DNA from: Flavobacteriaceae bacterium
GTDB lineage: Bacteria > Bacteroidota > Bacteroidia > Flavobacteriales > Flavobacteriaceae
Length of the DNA: 64,000 nucleotides
NCBI GenBank assembly: GCA_002746415.1
Contig: NVXD01000004.1
Location: forward strand, 144,233-208,232
Direction: 5' to 3'
Below, piece after piece: positions 18,190-26,437 of this stretch. Under the pieces are notes generated by a model. That model searched no databases and had not been told where the DNA came from. It saw only the letters and a list, made by a program, of their open reading frames with translations. A program made the translations under genes and the position numbers. Position 1 is the stretch's first letter. Each line of letters begins with the position of its first letter.

Positions 18190-19875
18190 CTATGAATTGA
18201 ATATTTGTTGAAGTATTTTCTCAGTAATTAAATATGTAGGTTTAACACCAGTAGCGCCTAAGCCTCCAGAAGCCAATGTGCTACCGGTCTCCAATGGGTT
18301 GTCTGATGCATAATAGGCATATCTTACTGTTATGTCTTCCTTGATGCTTTTTCTTATTTTTGATGCGGATTGAATCGCTTTTTGATAATGCACTCCTTCC
18401 ATTTCTAAACCAATGACATTCCATGTAGAATCATGAAAAAACTTTAAAATGTCTTTATTTTGAAGCGATGTTCCTAATACAGTAACCATAGTGCCCTCAA
18501 ATACCTTTAGCCCATGTCCTTGAAAATCTTCAGCGCAAAGTGCGTTCTCAAAAGGATAATTATCTGCCGTTCCTTCAAAGATATGAGCTGAAGGAATCAT
18601 TAAATCCCCTTTGCCTCCTTCTAAAATTCCAGCTTTTCCCATTATAGAAATAGAAGATATGTTTAAAAATGTTTTTTTGTTCTTTTTAATCAAATACGGC
18701 TTTAAAAACTCATCTATAGTCTCATAAGCCTGTTCCCCAAACGCATAGTCCATGACAAAGATAACGGGTTTTTTGTCATTTGGAATGTCATTTTTTATTT
18801 CATAACAACAAGCGTCTTTTCCCAGCTTTGCCATATCAAATAGCTGCACATTTATATTGGTTCCAGATACGTCATCAATAACAATCATTCCATTCTTTTC
18901 TGCTATTGCAACAACCTTATTTCTAAGGGCTATGTTCCTAGGGTCGCTTAATGCTTCATATATCTCCAAAGAGTCCCTGCTTGGAAACTCCTTGGAAAGC
19001 GCCTTTTTTGCAAACAAACTGTTCATTACACTATGCATATTTGCGCTTATAATATGAATAGGCCTTTCTAAGAGATTATGCTTGGAAAGCACATCTTTGA
19101 TGTTGTCTGCCCATCTTTCCCCATGTATGTGGTGTCCCAATCGCTCTCTAAGCAATCCGCTAAATGTAATGGTGCGCTTATCCCCTGTGGTTTCTTCCTC
19201 TATGGCAAGCTTTCCCAACCAGTAAATAATATGGAGGAATTTCTCTGGGTTTTCCTTGGTGGTAAACTTTCCATAAATGGCTATGGTTTCTTCAAAAGAT
19301 CTACCTAAAATGTTCGCTGTGTGAATTAATGTTACCTCCCTTTGTTCCTGGTTAAGTTTGCCAATTTGAATCGCTTCTTCAAGCTTTCTCCAGTCTCTTA
19401 TTGTTTTAGTGGAATCCTCAATTAATACTCTGTCACTTATCTTTTTTGACTCAATGAATAAGAATGTGAGGTGGGTAAGAATATCATAAATTTCTGATCG
19501 CCCTCTAGTAATTTCAATATTCATTTGTTCATCGTCTATACGATAACAATTTCTTCTTCTTTTAGAGGGAATTATTGGTTTAAAATGTGATTTTGCATAG
19601 CCCTCATCGGAGGTTAAATTGATATACCTGCATTGTTCAATTCCTTCTGGCAATCTTTCCAAGACATATATCAAACCATTGAGTTCTGCTTTGTCCTCTG
19701 CTACCGACCCGTAGATTTCTGGGCGTAGCAATAACAGTGCATTCCTGATGGCCTCTCCAGAAATACCTGCAGGCTTATAAAACCCACGATTAAACATGTG
19801 CCGCATCGTAACGTACAACCGTTCAATCGCATTTGTGGATTCTTGTGCTCTAGTAGTGTTTTTTACTTTAATCAT
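18190..19875 (-). CDS. DUF6909 family protein with nucleoside phosphorylase/nucleosidase-like C-terminus
   Basis: The 561-residue cytoplasmic protein matches my memory of the Bacteroidota family DUF6909. Residues 1-300 are helical and not recognised. Residues about 330-561 carry landmarks of the PNP/UDP-phosphorylase and nucleosidase superfamily in order: a MGKAGILEGGKGDLMIP block at 412-428, like the GvaGgl..GDlvvp stretch; the substrate-ribose motif LEMEG at 490-494; and an ASDNP block at 523-527, like the catalytic-Asp VSDxP motif of AMP and MTA/SAH nucleosidases. Purine nucleotide or nucleoside cleavage is therefore plausible but unproven. It lies 53 bp after a GH3 gene, whose reaction releases AMP, and 1 bp before the Wzz-like gene. 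Confidence 0.72.
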   Translation of the reverse strand: MIKVKNTTRAQESTNAIERLYVTMRHMFNRGFYKPAGISGEAIRNALLLLRPEIYGSVAEDKAELNGLIYVLERLPEGIEQCRYINLTSDEGYAKSHFKPIIPSKRRRNCYRIDDEQMNIEITRGRSEIYDILTHLTFLFIESKKISDRVLIEDSTKTIRDWRKLEEAIQIGKLNQEQREVTLIHTANILGRSFEETIAIYGKFTTKENPEKFLHIIYWLGKLAIEEETTGDKRTITFSGLLRERLGHHIHGERWADNIKDVLSKHNLLERPIHIISANMHSVMNSLFAKKALSKEFPSRDSLEIYEALSDPRNIALRNKVVAIAEKNGMIVIDDVSGTNINVQLFDMAKLGKDACCYEIKNDIPNDKKPVIFVMDYAFGEQAYETIDEFLKPYLIKKNKKTFLNISSISIMGKAGILEGGKGDLMIPSAHIFEGTADNYPFENALCAEDFQGHGLKVFEGTMVTVLGTSLQNKDILKFFHDSTWNVIGLEMEGVHYQKAIQSASKIRKSIKEDITVRYAYYASDNPLETGSTLASGGLGATGVKPTYLITEKILQQIFNS

Positions 19876-19928
19876 AAATTTGTAGTAACAAAGCTACATT
19901 TAAAATTCATGATATGATTGACAAGCTT

Positions 19929-21425
19929 TTATTTTTTATAGTTTGACAAAACATCTGCCACTTTTCTGTTATCAGAAAGCCGTTGTACCTTGTTTTGTCC
20001 TCCTAATTTTCCAATAGATTTCATGTATTCAATAAAACCCCCTTCTTTAATACAGGTAACTTTTAGTGTTTGGAGTATATTACCGGCAATCAAATCAAAA
20101 TAATAACTGTTTTGGTTTTGCAATGATTCGTCCAAGGTTTTAATGAAAATTGATATGTCTGATGGTTTTTTTTCAAACTCAATCAGCCACTCATGATATG
20201 GCAATTCTTTTCCCTTTGGATTAATTTGTGGTGCAACTGTAAATTCATTGATTCTTGCTCCAGTGACATTGATTGCCTCAATCATAGCTTCCTCAACCTC
20301 TTTGGCAATTACATGCTCTCCAAAAGCAGATATAAAATGTTTTAATCTACCTGTAACCACAACCTTATAGGGCTTCAAGCAAATAAACCGAACGGTATCT
20401 CCAAGATTGTATGCCCATAAACCTGCATTAGTTGAAATTATCATTACATAATTTACCCCTTCCTCAACATCTTCTATCGTAATACGATTAGGTTTCTCAT
20501 TAAAAAAGTCATCCACTTTTACAAACTCATAAAAAATACCAGAATCCAATAACAAAAGCATTCCTTTTTCTTTTTGAGAGTTTTGATAGGCGAAAAAACC
20601 TTCACTGGCTGGGAAAAGCTCAATACTATCCACCTTTCTGCCAATAAGATTCTCAAATTTAGCTCTGTACGGTTCATAATTTACACCGCCATAAATAAAT
20701 AATTTGAAATTTTTAAACAGTTCACCAACCTTTTTGTTGGTCTTAGAATTTAATTTTTCAAAATACATTTGCACCCATGAAGGAATTCCTGCAATAACAG
20801 CCATGTCTTCATTTACCGTTTCCTCAACTATAGCATTTACCTTGGTTTCCCAATCTTCTATGCAATTTGTTTCCCAACTGGGCAATCTGTTTTTTTGTAA
20901 ATATCTTGGAATATAATGGGCAGAAATCCCTGATAGCCTTCCTAATTTAATCCCGTTTTTTTCATGTAAGACCGGACTTCCTTGCAAAAAGATCATTTTG
21001 CCATTTACAAAGCCTGCATTTCCAGTTTCATGAATATAATTTAATATGGCATTTCTAGAAGCTTCTACTTGGTGATTTATAGATTCTTTGGTTATTGGTA
21101 TGTACTTTGCTCCAGAGGTAGTGCCAGAAGTTTTAGCAAAGTAAATAGGTTTTCCTGGCCACAGTATATCTTTTTCTCCTGCTACTACTTTTTCAACGTA
21201 CCCCTTAATATCTTCATAATCCCTGATAGGAACATGTTCAACAAAATCTGAATAGGTTTTAATTTTTGAGAAATTATGATTTTTTCCAAATTTAGTATGA
21301 GTGGCTGTATCAACTAATTCCGCAAACACCCTTTTTTGCGTTTCAATGGGATTTTCAACCCATTTCGAGGTCTTTTTTGCGATTTTTCTTGCAAACTGTT
21401 TGGCTGCTAACGATTTTAAAGACAT
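19929..21425 (-). CDS. GH3-family acyl-acid adenylating enzyme
   Basis: The 498-residue protein belongs to the GH3 (auxin-responsive promoter) family within the adenylate-forming superfamily. Evidence is the ATP-binding motif TSGTTSGAKYIP at 99-110, the SEGFFAYQ block near 275, YNLGDTVRF near 340 and the hinge region VTGRLKHFISAFGEHV near 360-375. Plant GH3 enzymes join amino acids to hormones such as jasmonate or auxin by way of an acyl-AMP. Bacterial members are common in Bacteroidota and mostly uncharacterised. The acid and the acceptor are unknown. It is separated by 6 bp from the M23 peptidase gene and by 53 bp from the DUF6909 gene, which suggests a joint function. Confidence 0.88.
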   Translation of the reverse strand: MSLKSLAAKQFARKIAKKTSKWVENPIETQKRVFAELVDTATHTKFGKNHNFSKIKTYSDFVEHVPIRDYEDIKGYVEKVVAGEKDILWPGKPIYFAKTSGTTSGAKYIPITKESINHQVEASRNAILNYIHETGNAGFVNGKMIFLQGSPVLHEKNGIKLGRLSGISAHYIPRYLQKNRLPSWETNCIEDWETKVNAIVEETVNEDMAVIAGIPSWVQMYFEKLNSKTNKKVGELFKNFKLFIYGGVNYEPYRAKFENLIGRKVDSIELFPASEGFFAYQNSQKEKGMLLLLDSGIFYEFVKVDDFFNEKPNRITIEDVEEGVNYVMIISTNAGLWAYNLGDTVRFICLKPYKVVVTGRLKHFISAFGEHVIAKEVEEAMIEAINVTGARINEFTVAPQINPKGKELPYHEWLIEFEKKPSDISIFIKTLDESLQNQNSYYFDLIAGNILQTLKVTCIKEGGFIEYMKSIGKLGGQNKVQRLSDNRKVADVLSNYKK

Positions 21426-21431
21426 ATATTC

Positions 21432-22301
21432 TTATTTGAAATCGATATAATCCAATGGGTTTTCTGGGTTTCCTTTTCTCCACAGTTCAAAATGCAAATG
21501 TGGTCCTGTAGTGAGTTCTCCAGTATTTCCAACAAAAGCAATTACTTCACCTGCCCGCACTAGATCACCTTGTACCTTATTTAATGACCCGTTGTGTTTA
21601 TAAACTGATAATAAGCCCTCCGCATGTTCCAAAATCATAACGTAACCCGTTTCAGTTGTCCATTCAGAAAAAATCACAGTGCCGCTGGTCGCTGCTTTTA
21701 CTGGTGTATTTATAGGAGCGACTATGTCTACGGCATAATGTTTCATTTCTGAATCATACCCCTGGGAAAGCGTTCCAGAAACCGGAGGGAAGAGCATTAT
21801 ATTTACATCATTCACGTCTCTTTCAAATAAATTATACTTGTCTTCTAATGCTACTTGGGCCCTTAATATAGAATCTTCTCTAATAGGCCTTAAGTTAACT
21901 GTTGAGGGATCAATTTTAAATTGTTCAAACAAGGAGTCTCTATTCAATTCATTATTATCCACATCCCCCCTTAAGACCATTCTAACATTGTCTAAATACT
22001 TATTGGTATAATTTAAAACATTAACCAGAGAATCTGTCCTATAGGTCAACTCCGTAGCTTGTCTTTTTAATTGCGTAGAAGAGTATCCAGGGATGTATTC
22101 TCGTAAAGGCGTAAAAGCAATCAGCAATGTTGTAAGGCCAATAAGAAATAGCATAAGAACGGTTCCAGTAACAAAAACATTTAACCTACTTAATTTAAAA
22201 GAAATTTTTTCCTCAAAAGTACTTTCGTTAAGGATAACCAAACGGTACTTGTGCAGAAGTTTTCTTTTAATTTCTTTTCTTTTCTTTTGCTTTTTGGACA
22301 T
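21432..22301 (-). CDS. M23 family membrane-anchored peptidoglycan endopeptidase
   Basis: The 289-residue protein has a basic cytoplasmic tail, one membrane helix at about 40-62, a periplasmic linker with coiled-coil character at 75-160, and an M23/LytM domain at 175-285. The zinc ligands are His188 and Asp192 in HYAVD and His270 in PHLHFELW; His236 (YKH) and His268 complete the usual active site, so it should be an active endopeptidase that cuts peptide cross-links in peptidoglycan. The linker-plus-M23 form recalls Bacteroidota MepM/NlpD-like proteins. It is the first gene of the long minus-strand run and has a promoter-like element ending about 7 bp before its ATG. Confidence 0.93.
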   Translation of the reverse strand: MSKKQKKRKEIKRKLLHKYRLVILNESTFEEKISFKLSRLNVFVTGTVLMLFLIGLTTLLIAFTPLREYIPGYSSTQLKRQATELTYRTDSLVNVLNYTNKYLDNVRMVLRGDVDNNELNRDSLFEQFKIDPSTVNLRPIREDSILRAQVALEDKYNLFERDVNDVNIMLFPPVSGTLSQGYDSEMKHYAVDIVAPINTPVKAATSGTVIFSEWTTETGYVMILEHAEGLLSVYKHNGSLNKVQGDLVRAGEVIAFVGNTGELTTGPHLHFELWRKGNPENPLDYIDFK

Positions 22302-22308
22302 AGAACAA

Positions 22309-22316
22309 CAAATATA
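22309..22316 (-). promoter_or_regulatory. -7 promoter element for the M23-GH3-DUF6909 transcript
   Basis: On the minus strand the bases read TATATTTG, a full match to the Bacteroidota -7 consensus TAnnTTTG. The last base is 7 bp before the ATG at 22301, so transcription would start only about 3 bp before the start codon. No clear -33 TTTG is seen at the expected spacing. Confidence 0.45.
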
Positions 22317-22451
22317 AGCTTACTGCTGAATTTTTGCCATAGTGTTTAACAATTAATAGCGCACATATCTATTTTCGACTAGAAATAAGGTTTGAACAAT
22401 TAAAAATAAGTGTTCCCGTTATAATTAACAGATACTTACTATCTTTTTTAG

Positions 22452-22459
22452 TACATTTG
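22452..22459 (+). promoter_or_regulatory. -7 promoter element for tatA
   Basis: The bases TACATTTG match the Bacteroidota -7 consensus TAnnTTTG exactly and end 21 bp before the tatA ATG. A -33 element is not obvious. The site is divergent from the M23 promoter. Confidence 0.45.
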
Positions 22460-22480
22460 TAGTCAGTAAAATTCATTGTT

Positions 22481-22666
22481 ATGACATTATTAAATACATT
22501 TTTAGTGATAGGTGCCCCACAAATCATTTTGGTTGTGGTGGTAGTTCTTTTATTGTTTGGAGGGAAAAAAATTCCAGAATTGATGAGAGGGCTTGGAAGT
22601 GGTATCAAAGAATTCAAGGATGCATCTAAAGAAGATGACCAGCTTCCAGAGAAAAAAGAGGAATAA
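22481..22666 (+). CDS. tatA: Sec-independent protein translocase TatA
   Basis: This 61-residue protein has the TatA/TatE layout: a short periplasmic N-terminus, one membrane helix at about residues 9-28, the FGGKKIPELMRGLGSGIKEF amphipathic helix after the hinge, and an acidic/basic charged tail. TatA forms the pore of the twin-arginine translocase that exports folded proteins. Length is short but normal for Bacteroidota TatA. It is a single-gene transcript with its own terminator and is divergent from the polysaccharide operon. tatC is not in the window. Confidence 0.95.
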   Translation: MTLLNTFLVIGAPQIILVVVVVLLLFGGKKIPELMRGLGSGIKEFKDASKEDDQLPEKKEE

Positions 22667-22684
22667 AAAAATCAAATATTATAT

Positions 22685-22718
22685 AAAAAACCCATCAATA
22701 ATTATTGATGGGTTTTTT
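22685..22718 (+). terminator. Rho-independent terminator after tatA
   Basis: A 10-bp perfect stem (CCCATCAATA and its complement, loop of 2 bases) is flanked by a run of A upstream and of T downstream, 18 bp after the tatA stop. The flanking A and T runs extend the pairing. Confidence 0.9.
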
Positions 22719-22888
22719 ACTTTTTACCTATAAATAAGCATTTGCTGCATAGCTGTGTACATCAACAATTACTCCCTGTTTCATTGTCAGTGTTTATGTG
22801 GCCTCATCGATAAACTACATAATCTTTATGTTTACGACACTTAACATGCTTTTCACAACAAAAAATAAATTTACTAGGTAAGAACTAA

Positions 22889-22896
22889 TAAATTTG
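22889..22896 (+). promoter_or_regulatory. Possible -7 element for the PorE-like gene
   Basis: TAAATTTG fits TAnnTTTG and lies 68 bp before the ATG at 22965. The region is very AT-rich, so a chance match is possible. Confidence 0.3.
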
Positions 22897-22964
22897 AAAA
22901 TTATATATAGCATAACTACATGGTTATCAATATTTGAGACCAATAAACAATTGGTTTTAAAAAC

Positions 22965-25364
22965 ATGAAAAACATGAAAATACCTATTAAGGTTTTTATT
23001 TTTTTATTTTCAGTTTGTCTTTTCGCTGGAGTTCATGACAACTCAAAAGCAATAGGTATGAACAACCTAGAGCCTACAGCAAAAAACAATATAAAAAGTC
23101 GCGTTTTCACCAACTTAGAGGGGGTCGATAGTGGTTTTTATATTGTAGCTAATGTCTATAAAAATAAAGTGTACCTCAATAAATATATCTCAGACCTAAA
23201 AAATAAGGGCATAGCCGCTAATTACGTGTTTAACCCAAACAACGGCCTTAACTATGCATATTTAAAGCATTATAACCATTGGGAGGATGCTCTTAAGGCA
23301 TGTGAAACAAACTTAAACGGCAGGCATCAAGAAAAGGTTTGGATTATGATTGTTAATAATGACGTCCATTCCATAACCACTACTCCCAAACCCATCAAAG
23401 ACCTAGTAGTAACTGTCACAGAAATTTTCCATGAAAAGAAGGTGCACGCAAATAAAAAGGCTGATTTTCACCATAATAAGATAATTAAAAAGGCTGATGA
23501 ATACTTTAACAAAATGTGGTACGCAGAAGCAGCCGAGCTATACGAAAAAGCCTTATACAGCAATAAAGAGTTCTATACTTTAGACATTCTCCAAAAGACT
23601 GGTGATTCTCACTATTTTAACACCAATATGGAACGGGCTTTTTACTGGTACAATATCCTTTATGAAAAGTATGAAAATACCGTTTCAGTAGATGTTATCT
23701 TTAAATATGCGCACACCTTAAAAAGTGCTGGAAAATACAGCAGGTCAAAACGATTAATGAGATTATACAACCAAAGATATAAAAGTAGCGGTTCTAAAGA
23801 TAGGGCAACAAAATCCAACAATGCAACTATATTAGATAACATTCTAAACCAAGAGGATAGATATGAAGTCAAAAATCTTGTAATAAATTCAAGATATTCA
23901 GAATTCTCTCCAATGTTCTATAATGAAGACCAGATTGTCTTTTCATCTTCGAAAGATACTTCCGTATTTACCACCAATAAATATAAATGGAACAATCAGC
24001 CTTACTTGGATCTTTATGCTGCTAAGCTCAATAAGGAGTCTAATGACTTGAGGCGTGCCACTAAATTTTCAAAGAAAATAAATACAAAATATCACGAAGC
24101 TTCTGTTACTTTTTCACCCGATAACGAAACAATGTATTTTACCAGAAATAATTATGGTAAAAAATTAAAAAGAGACAAAAAAGGAATAAACAACCTCAAA
24201 ATATACATGTCAAAGAAACGTGCTGGGGAATGGTCAGAAGCAGTTGAGGTTTCATTTAACAGTGATGAATATTCAACTGGACACCCTGCTTTAAGCCCAG
24301 ATGGCAAGAAATTATATTTTGTTTCAGATATGCCCGGAAGTATTGGAATGACCGATATTTTCGTTGTTGATGTATTAGAAGATGGCTTGTTTTCTCAACC
24401 CAAAAATCTTGGTCCCGAAATAAATACCGAACGAAGAGAGATGTTTCCTTTTATCAATGATAAAAAACTTTATTTTTCTTCCAATGGCCATGTTGGGCTA
24501 GGTGGTTTGGATGTATTTGAAACCACAATTGACGAGGAAAATGGCTTTAACAAGGTTGAAAACGTTGGGGCACCAGTAAATAGTAGAAAAGATGATTTTT
24601 CATATATCATCAATGAAGAAACTCAAAAAGGCTTTTTTGCCTCTAATAGGACTGGGGGGAAAGGTGATGACGACATATACTCCTTTGCACGTCTGATTCC
24701 TGAAGAAGTAGAAGAAAATGCAATTGCGGGTGTGGTCACTGAACTTATTACAGGAAATGTTATGCCAAAGGCCATGGTAATACTCTTGGATGAAAACAAC
24801 ATCAAGCTAAAAGAAATGATGGCAGGAGTTGATGGAGGATTCATTTTTGAGGACTTGGACGGAAACACCAAATACACTATTGCAACTAAAAATGACAATT
24901 ACCTTGATGAAGAAATCGTAGTGAGTACCCAACAAAATGAAGTGGTAAATGTTGAACTTTCTTTAAGAAAACTAAAAGAAAAGATTGTCATAGAGAATGG
25001 TATCAAAAAGCTAAAGACGGATTTAATTTACTTTAATTTTGATAAATCATTTATTAGGCAAGATGCCGCATTAGAGCTTGATAAGCTGGTTGAAGTAATG
25101 ACCGAACACAAGAATATGGTTATTAAAATTGAATCTCATACCGATTCATGGGGCCCAAGTGCATATAACAAAGTCCTATCGGATAAAAGGGCAAAATCCT
25201 CCAGAGATTACCTAGTTCAAAAAGGAATAGCGCCTGAGAGAATTGAAAGTGCTATTGGGTATGGTGAGGAAAGGCTTCTGAACGAATGCGAAAACGGAGT
25301 TCCATGTGGTAGAGAAAAACACAAGCGCAATAGGCGTTCAGAATTTATTATTGTAGAAATATAA
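22965..25364 (+). CDS. PorE-like OmpA family protein with N-terminal SPOR-like module
   Basis: The 799-residue exported protein has, in order: a signal peptide (1-22), a SPOR-like module (48-131), TPR-like helices (170-270), five PD40/WD40-like propeller blades (about 308-576), a carboxypeptidase regulatory-like beta-sandwich (585-665) and an OmpA C-terminal peptidoglycan-binding domain (687-798, with SHTDSWG and NRRSEF). From the TPR onwards this is the layout of PorE, an outer-membrane-linked, peptidoglycan-bound part of the type IX secretion system. The SPOR-like module is an addition and is closely similar to those in the SprF-like protein at 50525. Flavobacteria carry several such OmpA proteins, often next to sprF genes, so the exact paralogue is uncertain. 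It is monocistronic. Confidence 0.85.
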   Translation: MKNMKIPIKVFIFLFSVCLFAGVHDNSKAIGMNNLEPTAKNNIKSRVFTNLEGVDSGFYIVANVYKNKVYLNKYISDLKNKGIAANYVFNPNNGLNYAYLKHYNHWEDALKACETNLNGRHQEKVWIMIVNNDVHSITTTPKPIKDLVVTVTEIFHEKKVHANKKADFHHNKIIKKADEYFNKMWYAEAAELYEKALYSNKEFYTLDILQKTGDSHYFNTNMERAFYWYNILYEKYENTVSVDVIFKYAHTLKSAGKYSRSKRLMRLYNQRYKSSGSKDRATKSNNATILDNILNQEDRYEVKNLVINSRYSEFSPMFYNEDQIVFSSSKDTSVFTTNKYKWNNQPYLDLYAAKLNKESNDLRRATKFSKKINTKYHEASVTFSPDNETMYFTRNNYGKKLKRDKKGINNLKIYMSKKRAGEWSEAVEVSFNSDEYSTGHPALSPDGKKLYFVSDMPGSIGMTDIFVVDVLEDGLFSQPKNLGPEINTERREMFPFINDKKLYFSSNGHVGLGGLDVFETTIDEENGFNKVENVGAPVNSRKDDFSYIINEETQKGFFASNRTGGKGDDDIYSFARLIPEEVEENAIAGVVTELITGNVMPKAMVILLDENNIKLKEMMAGVDGGFIFEDLDGNTKYTIATKNDNYLDEEIVVSTQQNEVVNVELSLRKLKEKIVIENGIKKLKTDLIYFNFDKSFIRQDAALELDKLVEVMTEHKNMVIKIESHTDSWGPSAYNKVLSDKRAKSSRDYLVQKGIAPERIESAIGYGEERLLNECENGVPCGREKHKRNRRSEFIIVEI

Positions 25365-25383
25365 TTCCAACATTAAAATATAA

Positions 25384-25419
25384 ATATAAAAGCCACCTTC
25401 TTAAAGGTGGCTTTTATAT
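25384..25419. terminator. Bidirectional terminator between convergent genes
   Basis: An inverted repeat with stem AAAGCCACCTT and a 4-base loop, flanked by A-rich and T-rich arms, lies 20 bp after the PorE-like stop and 24 bp after the DUF4837 stop on the other strand. It can serve both. Confidence 0.88.
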
Positions 25420-25443
25420 TTTAGAACGACTTTAAAGCTTATT

Positions 25444-26427
25444 TTAATTGATTTTAAGCGTTTTAAGGATGGCTTCAAGCTCAAACATATAATCTCTTTT
25501 TGCTGTGGCTGGAGCAAAGGTAAAGCCCTCAATGACCAACTTCCTTTTATGAACGTCATCATTAATAATATACGTTATAAAAGGTCCTGCCATAAAATCA
25601 TTCTTTACCTCCCAAATACCTCTCGCTTCAAAAGCTTTTTTGCCTGCAATTTGAACAGGAAAAATAGAGGGAGCAAAAGATTTTTCTGTAATCATATAAG
25701 ATATTTTTCCTGGAACATTTCCTGGAATATATTTTTCCCCTATTGAATCCCTCATTCTCACAATATCTTTTACTAAAGTAGAATCGGCACCAAAACTGTC
25801 CTCAGGCATGCTATAGACAATGATGTTCATGTGTCCTTTAGGAATTTGTCTATCTAACCAGACAAAATTATCTTCTTCACTACCCACTTTGTAAGCTGAT
25901 GGAATTGACATTGATATACCAAACTTTTCCTCCAAGGCCTTTTCCTTATTCAAGGATCGTTTAAATCGTTTTTGAGCCTCTTCAATTTCTACTGTTTTAA
26001 AACTAGTAATGGCTTCTGCATATTTTTTTTCAATATTTTGAATAAGCTCATCAACATCCCTCCCTTTAAAAACTCCTGTTTTTTGAGGTCTTGCATATAG
26101 GTTTGTCTTTATATGTGCGACACTTAAAGTGTCTATTTCCACAATCAAAAGGCTTCTGGTAGTTCTTATGGCACCACTAAATACGCTTTTGGGAATTTGA
26201 TTGATTGAAAATGCGGGTTCATCCCATATCATCCCTGCTAAAGGAGCTGCAAAATGTTCTCTAATTTTATCTCCCGCCGGACCTTTCCATAAGTCATTAT
26301 CCATGACTACAGTCAACGAATTAATAGCTCCTGTAGAAGATGGCTTGTATTCCTTTTGATTCTTATTCTTACAGGACGTAAAGACAATTGTTGTTAAAAG
26401 CACTACTAATATTCCTAAATGTCTCAT
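25444..26427 (-). CDS. DUF4837 family lipoprotein
   Basis: The 327-residue protein starts with a lipoprotein signal ending in FTSC (Cys19), followed by a Lys/Asn-rich stretch. The body, including the VVMDNDLWKGPAGD block near residue 40 and the FVWLDRQIPKGHMNI block near 188, matches my recollection of the Bacteroidota family DUF4837, for which no function is established. It is 10 bp downstream of the lytic transglycosylase gene, so the pair is probably one transcript and the protein may act in the envelope. No catalytic motif is recognised. Confidence 0.82.
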   Translation of the reverse strand: MRHLGILVVLLTTIVFTSCKNKNQKEYKPSSTGAINSLTVVMDNDLWKGPAGDKIREHFAAPLAGMIWDEPAFSINQIPKSVFSGAIRTTRSLLIVEIDTLSVAHIKTNLYARPQKTGVFKGRDVDELIQNIEKKYAEAITSFKTVEIEEAQKRFKRSLNKEKALEEKFGISMSIPSAYKVGSEEDNFVWLDRQIPKGHMNIIVYSMPEDSFGADSTLVKDIVRMRDSIGEKYIPGNVPGKISYMITEKSFAPSIFPVQIAGKKAFEARGIWEVKNDFMAGPFITYIINDDVHKRKLVIEGFTFAPATAKRDYMFELEAILKTLKIN

Positions 26428-26437
26428 TAATTAAATT

